Positions 19,236-32,130 of a stretch of 64,000 nt of DNA are shown piece by piece. The DNA is taken from contig JAKCWW010000080.1 of NCBI GenBank assembly GCA_026260175.1, positions 1 through 64,000 of the forward strand. The letters are read 5' to 3'. The DNA comes from Reticulitermes lucifugus. Lineage: Eukaryota > Arthropoda > Insecta > Blattodea > Rhinotermitidae. The position numbers and the translations under genes are program-made. Below the pieces are notes generated by a model. The model ran no database searches. It was given only the letters and a program-made list of their open reading frames with translations, and was not told the origin of the DNA. Position 1 is the first letter of the stretch, and each line of letters starts with the position of its first letter.

Positions 19236-21654
19236 GACATATGTTTCGTGTTGTTTTGCTTAATTAAGCATGACAATAACTTTACTTTTAAGCGCGTAAT
19301 GAAAGGAGATGGCACTTCCCCACTTTCCTTCTATCAGAACTAAAAGACTTCTTTCCTTTCACCTTGCATCACCATTTGTGGGCCAGTATTTTCTCTAAAT
19401 ACAATTTTGTATTACCCTGAATTATTTCTTTTTGACTGCCCATGTCAACACCTGTGTGATTAGTATTTGTCATTAAATTCAGGTCGTTTTTTTAAGAAAT
19501 CTTCCATGTATTTGGATGCGGATTACACATTTTATTGCTCATTTTTATCTATGTAGACGGACTCTGACGCACATCAAGTTGAAAGAGATGATCTGGCCTT
19601 TCTCATCCAAATGGTAGAAGTGCATATGTTTGAAATATTGTTCTGTTGAAACGGTTCTTTCACGGTTCCCTCCACCCTATTCACCCAGCCTGCAGATTTA
19701 TCTTGAAAACAGACTACGGAATGTAAGTTATGCAGCTGTGTTGTCGTCCATCCCCCAACATAACCTTCTCTGTTACAACTATTTTTTACGGAATGTTGCA
19801 TTTTTTTGGGATAGGTTAGAGAGTGTCAGAGATTTTTAAAAGTTATAGATGGCAGAAGGCGGGGATAGACTTATTTATTGGACAATGTCGTCGTAACTAT
19901 TTCTGTCCTCTTGTCTTTTCTTCCCTTCAAGAGACGCTCGTCTTTCGTTTCTGCTGTTGAGGTGTTTTGTACATCCTTTTTCAATATTTTCTTTCCCCTC
20001 CCTTCACTTTTCACCTTCTGGGTAGGTTTCTCAATGCTTTTGACCAGCTCTTTCTCCCCTCATCCTAAACCATTCAATTCACTGGGCGCCCAGTCTCAGG
20101 AATAAAATATCCTGTCACAGGTAAATGTTGCTTTTGACCACATGCAGTCTCTTGTTAAACCATTCGACTTTGAAATGAAACAAGGAAAAGAAAGTTGGGT
20201 ATGGGACGCTGGGGAGAATTGGTTGTAAGAAGACCCGAAAAATGGATAACTGTTGCCTTGAATTTGGCTGAAGATTGGAAGGGGACGTGAATGGTGACGC
20301 TGGGCGGGAGTTGGGCTGTTGACTGCCGGTCATGTGTTGTTCCCGGCCCCGCTCACAGCAAGAGCAACAGGCTGTGCCAGCTACGTCGTTCGACAATTGG
20401 ATTTATGAGGCCTGGCTCGGCTTCCTTTAGCTATTTCTATTATTTTACTACTTTATGAGCTCCTCTTCTTTTCGTGCTTTCCTTTCACCTGCTCGTGTCT
20501 GTTGCATGACTCACCTACGTAACTGCACTCTCATTTCCCAGAGCGCATAAAATGACAAACATGAATCATAAAACACATCACTCACTCACACTATATACAT
20601 ATATATATTCAAAGTGAAGATTTGAAGTCAGAGGAGACGATGTAAAAGTAAGGCACAAGGGAATGAAAAGAGCAGATGCAACGGGTACCTAAACAAATGG
20701 CACAGAATCAGGCAGCGGACAGGCGGGCGGGCAGACCGGCAGGAGTTGAAGAAGATGGATTGTTGAATGTCAAGCAAGTGCTCTTAGTGATATGTGTTTG
20801 CTGGGGTAGGGACTGTAATTCACATACAACACTGTGTGTATGCAGTCGAGAGCGGGGTGGACAGGTGGATCGCATGATCAAGGCGGAGAAGGGAAGATAT
20901 ATAGAAACAAACTGACAACTAATAAGGAGAGACAGTAAAATAGAAAGAAGAACGAGTGAGAGAGAGAAAAGAAAAGACCATTTGTTTGTTCCCGTTTAAT
21001 ATTTATTGGTTGGTGTCCGGATGAGAGGCTCTCTTGTATACATTGGCTTGCTTGGTCTTCTCCGCGCAGACCCCTGATGCTTTCTGCTTTGGTTTCCACT
21101 AAAAGTTCTTCCCCAACACAAGTTGTTGAGTACAACGCTAGCTTGCGGTGGTGTTTGTGCACATCCACGGAGAAAGAAGAAGTTGGCCGGTGTTGTGCAT
21201 CCCCTCTAGAAGTGTCGGCGTGTGTAACAGAATTCCGGGAGGCTGTGCGGACAGCAGGACCTGCAGGACCTGCCTGAATCTGGGTTACAAGTATGTGTGT
21301 GCATGCGTGCGACTACCTGCTAGTGCATCTGTACGTTGATAGCTTTCAGACTACTGGGCGGGCAAGGATACAACTTTTCCCAAGATCCTTTGCGTTTCAC
21401 TCTTTTTTTTTCGATTTTGAAGGGTATACATTACGAATAAGAGAAGTATGGGTTGATTGTTTTGACTATAGTTACCATGTGATACGTTCCGTCAAATTAA
21501 GTCAATCCTACTCTCACACTGCAATTTGGAAATCCATATGCCAATGTATATTAGCGCTTTAATATTAGCCACAAATAATCAAGAATACCTAAAATTTTAC
21601 TGTAATGTTTAATGGCAGAATATAATTGCCAGGACATATCAGTGTGGTTGCGCC
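19236..21654. other. Unannotated, locally GC-richer and purine-biased stretch
   Basis: I see no gene. From about 20200 to 21350 the base composition is richer in G and C than the surroundings, with purine-rich runs near 20900-20980 (GTGAGAGAGAGAAAAGAAAAG). This could be an old repeat or a regulatory or promoter-like region. None of the short open frames shows a domain. Confidence 0.45.
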
Positions 21655-21730
21655 GTCAGTGATTAGTAGGGTACTCGTACCCTAGAATAATGGGTTCGAA
21701 TCCCGCTCGATGCTTACGTTATGCCGGCAT
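21655..21730 (+). mobile_element. tRNA-like SINE head (unassigned family)
   Basis: GATTAGTAGGGTACTCG (box A-like) and GGGTTCGAATCCCGC (box B, with a pairable T arm) are spaced as in a tRNA. I could not fold a full cloverleaf with a normal anticodon arm, so I take it as a SINE head rather than a tRNA gene. Confidence 0.55.
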
Positions 21731-21934
21731 TATTCTGTATTTTTTCACCTGTTTTGGTAGCGCCTTCTTTTCAGTTAGTGACCAGTTCGTGCGTTCCTGC
21801 AACAGGATTGTTTCAGAATCTCAACATAGCCAGTTCTTGATGATTAAAGTGGAAGTAGTATAGCCTAAATAAATACAGGTGTGAAGTACTGACGTGGGTA
21901 TTGATGCAGATTAAAGTCTTCTAGGATCTTGAGG

Positions 21935-22025
21935 CATGAGATCTGCACTGTTTTGGGATACTACGCAGCGTTGAGTGGTAGTTCTGTACTACAACCTATC
22001 GGTCCCATCTTCAAGGCTCAAGAAG
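21935..22025 (-). mobile_element. Truncated foldback family 1 arm
   Basis: TTTTGGGATACTACGCAGCGTTGAGTGGTAG followed by ACCTATCGGTCCCATCTTCAAG matches the outer and motif parts of family 1. The GAAAC side of the motif is missing and no opposite arm is present. Confidence 0.65.
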
Positions 22026-23654
22026 TCGAAGAATAAAACAAATAACGCATCTTAAGGCATGTTCACTGGCAAATAGTTATTAACTTTTCGGAGGAGAGTA
22101 ATACTTCCATCTCCATAGCCACGTTTGAATCTGACAATGGAGGTAGTTCTATTTTTAAACTTTTGTACTTCAGATACCAATTATTAGCCTATTACATTAT
22201 GATACATATTCACTAATAAGAACATGCATATCTTATATTTCTCTAATAGAATTGCGTTTTTGTTTTGCTTTTGAGTATAATACATTTTTCTTTATCCAGA
22301 AAACGAAAAAGCAATCTATGAAATATTTTACTTTATTAGAATTACATTATTTTTAAGGGGATGGTCTATAATGCATATTAATGTGCTGTAATCGAAAGAG
22401 GAAATTCTAATCTTGACCCTGAACAAGGAGTCGCTACTCTTCTCCGAAATATTGGTAACTATTTACCAGTCACATGGACCTCGGTCTTTGTTTGCATATA
22501 AATCGTTTCGATCGCAATGCAATAGGAAGCGTTTCTGTGAAATTTACGTGTTTGGGGAGCAGGCAGTAATAACACAACGGGGGAAGAAGTGGTGAAATTA
22601 TTAATTTAATCGGATGTGACAAATTCTCAATTGCGTTCATGTGAATTGTGAGTGTAGGAATATTATTTTAATTGTGGATGCTAATGTTCGAATATTAATT
22701 TAAAAATATTGGCTTAGTCTACACGACTGGCAAATGTTTCGAGTGTGTAAGCGCTATAGCGTTTTGGCTAATAAACTATATTCGGAATGTTTTTAATAAC
22801 CGCAATATTTGAAATATTGCAGCGTCCTAGGGGACGCTTTGTGATTTACATAATTACAAACAGGAATTCTATAAACTCACCGACCAATTTAATGGATCAA
22901 TTGCCAGATCAAAGATGTAGGTTTTCACTTAAGTTTCACATGCTTTGAGGACAAAATTCGCCTCTTAGAAAAATAAACATGCTGTACAAATGACCTTTTT
23001 ACAAACTTCTGTAATAAAGATAAGGTGAAACATAATCGAAAGAGTAAAAATGTTCATTGCATAGACGGAGGTAATTACCGCTATCAGCTGCAGGTACAGA
23101 AATGACAGACATGGTTAATGATCCGGGCTTTGGAATTTCCAAAGTTCACATAAATAATCTGAAGGAAATAGGGACAACAGTATCATAACGATGGATACAT
23201 ATATTTAATTCTGTGTATAAAACTTGTGCCAACCATTAATATTGGATAGCAATGTGTCTGATGTCACTTAAATAAAAGTGAAGTGGACTTTATTAACAAG
23301 GAAGTTATTAAGAAACTTTAAATATATAATTGCACTTACAGTAAAGATCATTAGACAATTCAAATATAAACAACATTCAGCCACAAGAGTGGGCATATCC
23401 CACGTAAACCTAATAAGAGTTATGTTTAAACAGGAAACATAAAATAAATAAAAATGTTTGTGCTGTGTATTGTTGAGTATCATAATTTTCTCATCATCCA
23501 GCAACAATACAACGTGTTGTGGAATATTTTCATATATTAGCTCTATGTTCCTTATAAGGGTATATTCTATGATAAATGGAAGTCAGTTTTATTTGAAAGA
23601 GGGAATTTTTTCTTTCTGACTTACAAGTAACATTAACAATTTTTCAAGTAGGCT
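22026..23654. other. Unannotated stretch
   Basis: AT-rich; I see no gene. Open frames at 22413-22595 and 23268-23507 have no recognisable features. Confidence 0.5.
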
Positions 23655-23775
23655 ATTGCTAAAGACAGAAAGTCAAGGAAGAAGAAATGGATGGAACAAG
23701 TAACACGATTGGGAGAGATGGTTAGGGCATGTAAGGACAGGGAACACTTGCAATCTAGATATAGTTGGGAATAAT
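23655..23775 (+). mobile_element. Possible LINE reverse-transcriptase tail fragment
   Basis: One frame reads SRKKKWMEQVTRLGEMVRAC then KDREHLQSRYSWE before a stop. This resembles the C-terminal R-x-RW...V...A-x-DRE-x-W pattern of many LINE polyproteins. The match is short and judged from memory. Confidence 0.35.
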
Positions 23776-26700
23776 ATTTAAGTGAACTTAAGGAAATAGT
23801 ACGCGAGAAGGTGGAAGTGATTTATCTGCCGCAGGACAGGAATCAGTTTGCGGGATTTAATGACTAATGTAACGAACTTTCAAACTGCTTGAAGTGTGAG
23901 GAATTTCTTTACTAGCTGGGCAAGTATTAGATGCTGCACAGTTTTTGACATTTGTGCCCTATATTTAGGCATGTTTGTTTCATATATAATTTCTTAAACT
24001 AAATTTTTGGAAATGGTGTCATAAAGTGTGCACAATAGTGTTTATATGGATGTATTGGAAATAATTTTCTATTAAATTACGATTATATTACTACAATTTT
24101 TAAATTGTAACTACAAGAAGAGTTTCATTTGCGTGATATGAGACATTATTATGGCGAGTGAATACAGTGACTTCTTACATGATAATATGATAAATAATCT
24201 TCGAAACATGGAAGTAAAATCCAATAGACCTGCCTGTTTACCCTAGAAAAATTCATTGTTATGTAATTGTGGACTCAAGCATTGCGAACGTAATTTTTTA
24301 TTCAGGGTTATCACTTTTATCATAATCGCATTTCAAGCTGTGGTATAATAAAATGTATTTTTTTTGTATCGAATAACAGGAAGTAAATTTGTTATGTGTA
24401 ACTTCTAATGTGACATTAACATTTCTGCTTCCTCTAGCAGGTGTCTATAACGAGAGACTTGTCGTGATATTGTTCAGAGAACTTCTAGCCTTGTCAAGAA
24501 AAGAACTGTGTGTCGTACCTTGTTTCCAGCAGCTGCTGTGACTTGCATTTAAAAGGATTATTTACCTTCAAAGAGTCAATAACATTTGTTTTTAATGAGT
24601 GATAAAAGTAATTTACCTACGTGCACAAAAACGTTCATATTTATGCACAATTATTAGACTATATGCGACTTAAAATATCCAGTTCGATATCGAACATTTA
24701 ATCAATTGTCGAATGATATTGAATAGGGAAATATGACTCGCATGACACAGAAAAATTTCGGCAAAAAAACCTGGATGAAAGAAACTGCTTGGAAGACGTA
24801 AGCATAGGTGAATATATCTTTAAGTGTGTGGTAGGGTAATTGTATTTAAAGGGCGATGAGCGGATGTATCTGGCTCAGAATAGGTGCCAGTAACGGGATA
24901 TTGTGAAAAGGTAATGAATTTCCGAATTCCATAAAATTCCATAAGTTTATTAACTAGTTGAGAAATCATTAAATTCCCAAGAAGATATATGCTACGAAAA
25001 ATAAGGTTACACATTACGGAAATGAAAATATTCCTAAATCCTTTCTTTCTGGCTTTTGCAATAAGCTTATCATATATTTTATAAAGGACTGGATATGATA
25101 ATTTAATTGTTATTTACTGCCGAATACAATTTTGTAGGAGTAACTATTGAAAGTATGATGGTGGTTACACGTAACAACTTCTTTATTATTAAAAAATTGC
25201 AACTTGTCTGCAGAATAATTTATGGCCTTTATATATTTATTAGAACGAACGATTTCTTCCCTAAGCGGTTTTAAGACATTTGTCTTTGTAATCAAGACAT
25301 GGTGTGTTCTCTGTGAGATAAGAACAGGGGTTTTAAATCTTATAATAATATCAATCTTTGTTGCAGTTGGACTTCATGACGTAAGATGTCAGCAAGAAAG
25401 AAAAGATATCAAATATTTATAATACCTCATTTCCTTAGTTACTTGTCAATTGAATATCATGTGGTGTTTAGTATTACCAATAACATTGAAAAGATTCTTC
25501 TGACCTCGTTTTGTAACATATCCGATTCGTGTATTCCTTCTGTACTATGAAGTCTCCTGCAGTTTATTACAACAATGCCCAGAATATTAAGTTACTGGAT
25601 GCCATGTTATTCGTGTAAAACATCTGTGTCTTAGGCACGTTCACATCTCCGCGGAACGCCTAATAAAATCTCTCTGTCCCTCCGTCTGTATTCATATAAC
25701 TACTCAAGAGCCACACAGTGAAGTTAGATGCTGGGAAATTTTACGAGGAAAAGGGGAATAATTTTAAATTTTTAAAAATAAGACTAAAATTGACTACTTA
25801 TTGGCATGTAACATGTATAAATTCTCTAAAGCATCAACTTAGTAAATAATGTACAATAGTTAATTTTCTATGTCACAGAAAGCAAACTGTTTTTCCATTA
25901 TGAAGACCAGTCAGTTAACCTTGTCACGGAAATAATCGCTGTTTATTCTTGTATCGTATGGTACACATAATGTTTCCGTACGCAAAATGCAAATTCTTGT
26001 CTTGTTGAAACAGGTGGTACTCGTACACATAGTATCCATGTGCTTTAAAGCGTTAAAACGATATTCAGTTTTACTTCCAACATATGGATCCTAAAGTGCA
26101 CAAATAAACAACTTATTTATTTAAATGTATAGGGTAGCCAATTGCTCTTATGGTTTCCAGTAGGTTTCTCTTTTGTTACTGAACGTGTGACCATAGAATA
26201 TCCACACGGAATTTGGAGTTTGGGATTCAAGTAACAGAAATTAATATTTTTGTAATAAGAATGCGGTAAACAAATTGCCCTTCTTAAAACAGTTGTCACT
26301 GTTTCTTCTGTTTGTATTGTGAAATATTTGTTACTTCCTGTATTTTGACTGACAGATACTCACATATATAAGAACACGCAACAACTTACAGAACTAATTT
26401 ATTTCCTACGCTTAATATTAATAAAAAGAATTTGGCTACTAAAAGAAAGAGTAAAAAAATATATCTAGATTGAAGATTTCATTAGTGACACAGGCATGTC
26501 ATGTGGGTTTGTGAAGCACATAAACACAACGAATAAAGTTGTAGCAAACGCGTACCGAGAAGTTATCACGCGATATTTATGAACTGATGAAGGTACCCAT
26601 CTCCCTGCGACCCCTCGGGCGGCCATTGTATGTGGACGTGAATTATATGTCCTACAAAATTTGTCATTTTACTGTTACTTACAGTACTTCGGTTGAAAAT

Positions 26701-27244
26701 TATACAATTAATCTTGTGATGTTCTGTACCAAATTATATTCTATTGCAGCGGAAATAACTATGAATACATTCTTATGACTAGCATTTAGTCACTACTAGT
26801 CTAATAAAATAGACTACATATTAAAATAACATACAATATGGACTTAATGGGCAACTGAGGTTATTGTGAGTAATCATAGAGTTAAACAAGCTATAAAATA
26901 TTTTCAATTAATTGTGGCGGTATAAACATTCCAGTGTTTATCTGTCTCAAGACATATCTGCAGCCTGTATTCCCAACTTATGCTAAAGTGAGTTTTCTAC
27001 GGATTGATTCCGTGTTGAGGATTAGTCGCCTCCAATTGACATATGAAAGACTGACTCTACCGGCTGAGTGCGCTCTTTCAAAATTAGCAATATATATTAT
27101 TTCATGTTTTATTTCTGTGCAGTTTCCTTAAAATCCTACGACTCATGAAATTTTTCTGCATTTTTTAATTGATTATTTCGCAGTTAAAATAGAACTGAGT
27201 TGAAGTACATATGCGTATAACTTCCCTAACCTATGTTATTATTC
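23776..27244. other. Unannotated AT-rich stretch
   Basis: I see no gene, RNA gene or clear repeat. Positions 25640-25700 and 25930-26080 show no recognisable structure. Confidence 0.5.
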
Positions 27245-27500
27245 CTCTTAGTACCCCCTCAGGGGCCCGGGGTTGGTGTATTCGGTATAGCGACTCGCTA
27301 CAGGCTGGTTATTTCGGGGCTCAAACCGCGGTGGGGGTAAGAATTTTCCATTTCTTTACACAACTCCAAACCGGGCCTCGAACCCACGCAGCCCCTTTAC
27401 GATGGGTACTGGGGCCCTTTCCCCGGGGGTAAGGCAACAGGGGCCTGGCCTTGACCACCCACGGTATCTACTCCCCCTCTCTGACTGCGTTGCATGTTAC
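27245..27500 (+). mobile_element. Diverged SINE, family B-like
   Basis: A GC-rich island in AT-rich DNA with tRNA-like GGTATAGCGACTCGCTACAG and GGGGCTCAAACC. It is followed by CGATGGGTACTGGGGCCC, TAAGGCAACAGGGGCCTGG and CTTGACCACCCACGGTATCT, the family B order. Too diverged to assign firmly. Confidence 0.6.
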
Positions 27501-27559
27501 AGGGTCACATTTGCCTTTACACCTCTCAGTAAATGTAGTTTCTTTTTATACAGATTATT

Positions 27560-27760
27560 GTCTTCTGGGATGTGACACCGTGTAGTCTTGTAGCTAGTTA
27601 CCTGCTTGTCGAAGAAACCTATTTCAGTCTTGAGGCTAGAAGATGAAGACGGCCGTGATGTCATGTTTTCTGGTAGTTAATCACCGAAGTTTCGGAGAGA
27701 CCTGCTGTCTTAACATTTTACCCTGAAGATAGAGATAGAGATAGCACACGGCAACTTTTA
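27560..27760. mobile_element. Diverged foldback family 1 remnant
   Basis: It begins TTCTGGGATGTGACACCGTGTAGTC, like the family 1 end, and contains TAGTTAATCACCGAAGTTTCGG and ACCCTGAAGATAGAG in the expected relative places. It is heavily mutated. Confidence 0.5.
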
Positions 27761-28869
27761 GCACCACTTTTCATTTAGGATTTTCATGATTTCAGTCCTG
27801 ACATATTTGTTTTATGGAACGTATATGCTACAAACTGTACAAGTACTTAGTATACTATCAGAAATTTGCGAAAAGCGACTGAGGACGAGTAATTGGTGAA
27901 CCACTGGAAAGCTGGATAAATAGAGAGAATTACCTTGAAATAATCAATAAGCACGCATAAAATTCAGCTTTTACAAATTGCACACCTAGATCAAAGGTAC
28001 TATTCGGCAGTGGAGATTCACATTTTTCGCTCCTAGATTATGACCTCGTGTTGTCTCCATCTTCATACTTTTCAACACCGGAGAAATATACTGCACCCAT
28101 ATTAAATTGCTACCAATGTTTTGGAGGAAATTACCGTGCCGCACATTTTAAATATTTACATTATGTAAGTCTTCATTCTCTGTATTTCTAATAGGAAGTG
28201 TTAAGGGAAAATTAATCGAGAAGAGATTGCTTCCTTCAATAAATTCTAGAATAGAAGTAATATAATGAATATATTTGCGTTTTTATTTCAATCCTTCAAC
28301 AACAAAATAAAACGCTGTTTGAGTTTACATTAAGGAAAACGCGTTGCATTGCATTTGTAGCAAAAAGAACATTGTATTGATAATCTACGATCTTCTGTAT
28401 GCCAATATAATATCGTAATTACTATTAATGTTATTTCCCGGAACGCCTGCCGTAATAAAACCACGATGTAATTAGTTTAGTTACAATATTATTTGTAATG
28501 TGTTTATGTCCTCATGCTTTCACGCCAATGAACATTAAGCTTCTGACTATCGCAATCTTATCTTTGTACAAATGAACTCTGTAGTGGACGCACGCACATA
28601 CACAAACCTCATTCAAATAACATCTTGTAAGTCCGTACGGACAGACTTCTACTTACACGCACTGAAAATGTGTAAGAAAGCAACGTCCCTAATGATTTGG
28701 TTGCCCTATGAATGATGGCTATTGTTACCTGGCAGCCCCTTTGCGGAAGGGTGCCACCATATTCAGAGAAAGACAGGCACAAGTCTTAACAAACCTTAAC
28801 TTACAAGTATTTATTCATAACATTCACGGGCTGTTTACTTTCAGCGTTCAGTTCAGTACGTAGTTTGAA
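27761..28869. other. Unannotated stretch
   Basis: AT-rich; I see no gene or clear repeat. Confidence 0.5.
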
Positions 28870-29085
28870 TGTTATTGTGGGCTATAGACGTAAGTGGACG
28901 CAACATTTATTAAGAATAAAGGAGACACGCATTCCCAAGTCAGTCTATGAATACATTCCAGCTGGCAGAAGCAATTTAGGACATCCAAGGGAAAGATGGG
29001 GGGATCAAGGTACATGAAGAGGGAGCTGGCTTGGAAAGGTTTATACCCTGTGGCTGATGATAATAATGATGATGATGATGATGGT
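28870..29085 (+). mobile_element. LINE 3' end with (GAT)n tail
   Basis: One frame reads KWTQHLLRIKETRIPKSVYE then YIPAGRSNLGHPRERWGDQ, the familiar C-terminal YxPxGRRxxGRPRxRW pattern of endonuclease/reverse-transcriptase LINEs. About 80 bp later it ends in a GAT/AAT microsatellite (29056-29084), as LINE 3' ends often do. Only the last part of the element is present. Confidence 0.7.
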
Positions 29086-29430
29086 TCAGTAGATATTTTA
29101 TTTATAGAAAAATAAAAAAAAAATCGAACGAGTGTAAAATTTTAGTTTTGAAATTGACATTTGCCTGCAAGATAAGAATAGAGAGAAGTTAATCGATAAT
29201 AAACATAGCTTGCCGTTTTATGTAAAGGATTTAACAAATGTTGATTCGTTATTCTAATAACATATTGGACATTGCTCTTTGTCTGAGTTACATTTGGTTT
29301 ACAGGAATTTTTGCGACATGGCTCTACCTCTATCTGTAGGTGAGTTTTTGCAACTATACTGATTGTGATTTAGGTATAAGCTCTTTTTTTGAATTGCTCA
29401 TTTACGAAACCAACTAAATGCTTTTATGAT
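29086..29430. other. Unannotated stretch
   Basis: AT-rich; nothing recognised. Confidence 0.5.
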
Positions 29431-29690
29431 ATACACAATATTGCAATCTTACTCACTTGCCATCATCAGGGATTTCACACACGCAGCTTGGTTCAAAGAA
29501 CTTTGAATCAAGTTGCGAAATGCTACATATAATGATTATTACTACTGTAATCTATTATATTTTAGAAAATTTTAAGTTGGTGTGTGCACTCCCTGAATAT
29601 GGCAAAGTTTTATGCCGAAACATGTAGGGGTAATGAAACACCGTAATACAAGTGCGTTTATTTCATTTTATAAATGAACAATTTAATTAA
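29431..29690. mobile_element. Foldback family 2 relative with hammerhead-like motif
   Basis: A minus-strand CTGATGATGGC near 29460 faces a plus-strand ACTCC-CTGAATAT-GGCA-loop-TGCC-GAAACATGTA-GGGGT (29588-29628). The two outward ends resemble the family 2 termini. The arms are only partly alike. Confidence 0.6.
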
Positions 29691-31904
29691 AATGCATGGA
29701 ATTAACTCTTTTTTTTGGATCTGCATTGAAAATTAAGTGGTATTCATATTTCCCTGGAAAGTCAGGCGAGCTGTATTTTTATTATAGCATAATACAAATG
29801 TTTGGTTTATTTCAGAAGTGATTAAAATAATTGCTTTATTAACATATAACTTATGTATAAAACAATTGTTCTGCTACTTATTGTAAAGGTCTCCTGACCT
29901 GTGATATGTTAACATTCGAGACGAGAGAGACGTCAGAGTTGCACGTTGCGATATTAATGTCTTAAACAAGTTACGAACTGCATGTGCATCCTTAGAATTC
30001 TAACGCATTTCTTTCCTTCCTTCATTAGCTCTCTTTATGGAAAAAGTTAACTTGGTATAAAATTTGAGCTACATGTTTTACGGCTTCCGTAAAATACATT
30101 TTTCCGTCCGATACATATTTAGCGAGTTAAGATTCAGGTGCTCAAGGAAACGTATTTAGGTCTTTATTTAAAGTTTCTTTATTTTTTCAGACATTAATAC
30201 ATATTAGAATGCGTTAACAAATTTAAGTAAAATTGCCAAATTTTAAATTTTGAAATGAGCACCTTATCGGTTCCAGATTTTTTTTTGTGCGGACGGATAT
30301 ACAAGACGCACTGACTGGTATTGTGAATTTAGTTAGGGTATATTTCAAGGTGTTGTTTCGAACGCGTCAAAAGTTTTATTTTTTAAACGTCAAATTTATT
30401 AAAAAATTAAAATTGGAAACTGTGCTATTTTATTTATCATTTTATATATTTAAACGCATTTAATTTAATTTAATTAATTATATGGATTCCAGTACAGTGA
30501 ATGGCTTCAAACGTAAACATACGAAGGATTGTTACTTCAAGTAATGGCTGAGTGACGAAACAAACTGTCTCATATGTTATAACTTTCAAGCACAGGTAAT
30601 TACTAATATGCTGAGAGAGTAGTTGAAATCAGCACACTGATTGGCCTTTTGTTTCTACCAATCAGATAGCTATTACCTCTTTGATGAATATTCATTGCAC
30701 GGTCCAGTGTACGTTAATTCCTTGTCTCTCGCTACTCTTATTAGTTTATTAAAGAGCTACACATATTTAAACATGGATAAGACATGCTCAGAATACGTAA
30801 GGTTTGTCGTAAAAACATCTCCTTTGTAAATTTCCTCCCTGCTTCATCAATCATGTTCTTGGCCATGTCAATTTTAATTCTGAACTTTCTTTTTGTTCCT
30901 TGGTTGAGGTAGATTTAAATTCATTCGCATTAGATGAAGCATGGCATGATTTGATATGTAAATAGATGACCGTAGTTAACTTGATGACAATATAAAAGTA
31001 ATTTCTGAATGGAATCTGAAGACAATCACAACAGGTTTGAAAATGTTTCTTTCGAACCAGAGAGAAAATCGCACGTCAATAGTGAGGAAAACTAAATTAC
31101 GGACGCATTTGTAACATTGACCCATCGAAGACTGAACGTTTTCTACACTACGAGTAAAAATAAAAATTCATTTCCTACCTCACAGAAAACACACACCGTG
31201 TCCGTTATATAGACCAGTCGATAAATCTTTCATGTAGGGAAATAATGGATGTGTGTTGCAAAGATTAAGAAATACATAAATACACTGTGTGCGTAAAATG
31301 TGAAATTTTTTAATGTTAAAAAAAGTGGTAAACGTAATAACCATTGGGCTTTAAACAGTTATTTCCTCACTGCCAGTGATATTTTTCGTCTTCAGCCTTT
31401 TCCTCAAATATATAAATATGCTTCTGTTGATATATTGCAAATTATGCCGTAAAATTACCTGTTAAATATTCAAGGCTTCTGCGATATGACGCCATGTTAA
31501 TGACAGACATTCGGAAGAAGAAGCTTGCTCTATTACAGTGTTTAAGAGTTCACGCTTTGTGAGTTACTGAAGATGAAGGCAGTAAGATTTTCGAAACATC
31601 GGTTACATTTTACTAATCATTACGGCCTTATATTACAAGAACTGAGTTTTTAACAAAATCGCTCTAAGAATCTCAGATCTCGCAATATTGCTTATGCGTG
31701 TGTTTCAGTTCATAAGTGTGTAAAATTGTGTTTACTGTTGAAGAGACGCACCACCACAGGCCTAGGCGCAATGTTATGTTAATGAAACTAAAGGCTGTGT
31801 ACGCACTTCAGCTTACCAAAAATTCAGCTGTTAAGTAATGTTTTATTTATTGTTCGAGAGTTTTAAAAATACTTAATCCGAATTTATATTCTGTGTATAC
31901 TTTT
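29691..31904. other. Unannotated stretch with one isolated motif copy
   Basis: I see no gene. Positions 31567-31597 carry CTGAAGAT-GAAGG-loop-TTTTC-GAAAC followed by ATCGGTTAC, an isolated copy of the hammerhead-like motif within a diverged repeat (about 31480-31640). Confidence 0.5.
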
Positions 31905-32130
31905 ACCGTGTTGGACGGTCTGGGAATCGAATCCCGTTGACAGCGAAACTTTATACACGCGTCCAGACCGTCTCTGGAATCCATTGAGCCTCCTATACAG
32001 TGGACACCCTGTCATTTCCGGGGTAAAGCGGTTGGGGCGTGGCGTTAACCACTCACCTTCATCTAGCGCCGAGGTTAAAGAAAGAGCACAGCTATACCTC
32101 TAATCCACTTTTGTGTCTTCATGGCAGGTT
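31905..32130 (+). mobile_element. tRNA-derived SINE, family B
   Basis: Head with GGGAATCGAATCCCG (box B). Body with GTCCAGACCGTCTCTGG, GGGGTAAAGCGGTTGGGGC, CACTCACCTTCATCTAGCGC and CCGAGGTTAAAG, all in family order. Confidence 0.85.

Noticed and set aside
21655-21730. Possible genuine tRNA gene
   Set aside because: Box A and box B are present, but I could not fold a full acceptor stem and anticodon arm; treated as a SINE head.
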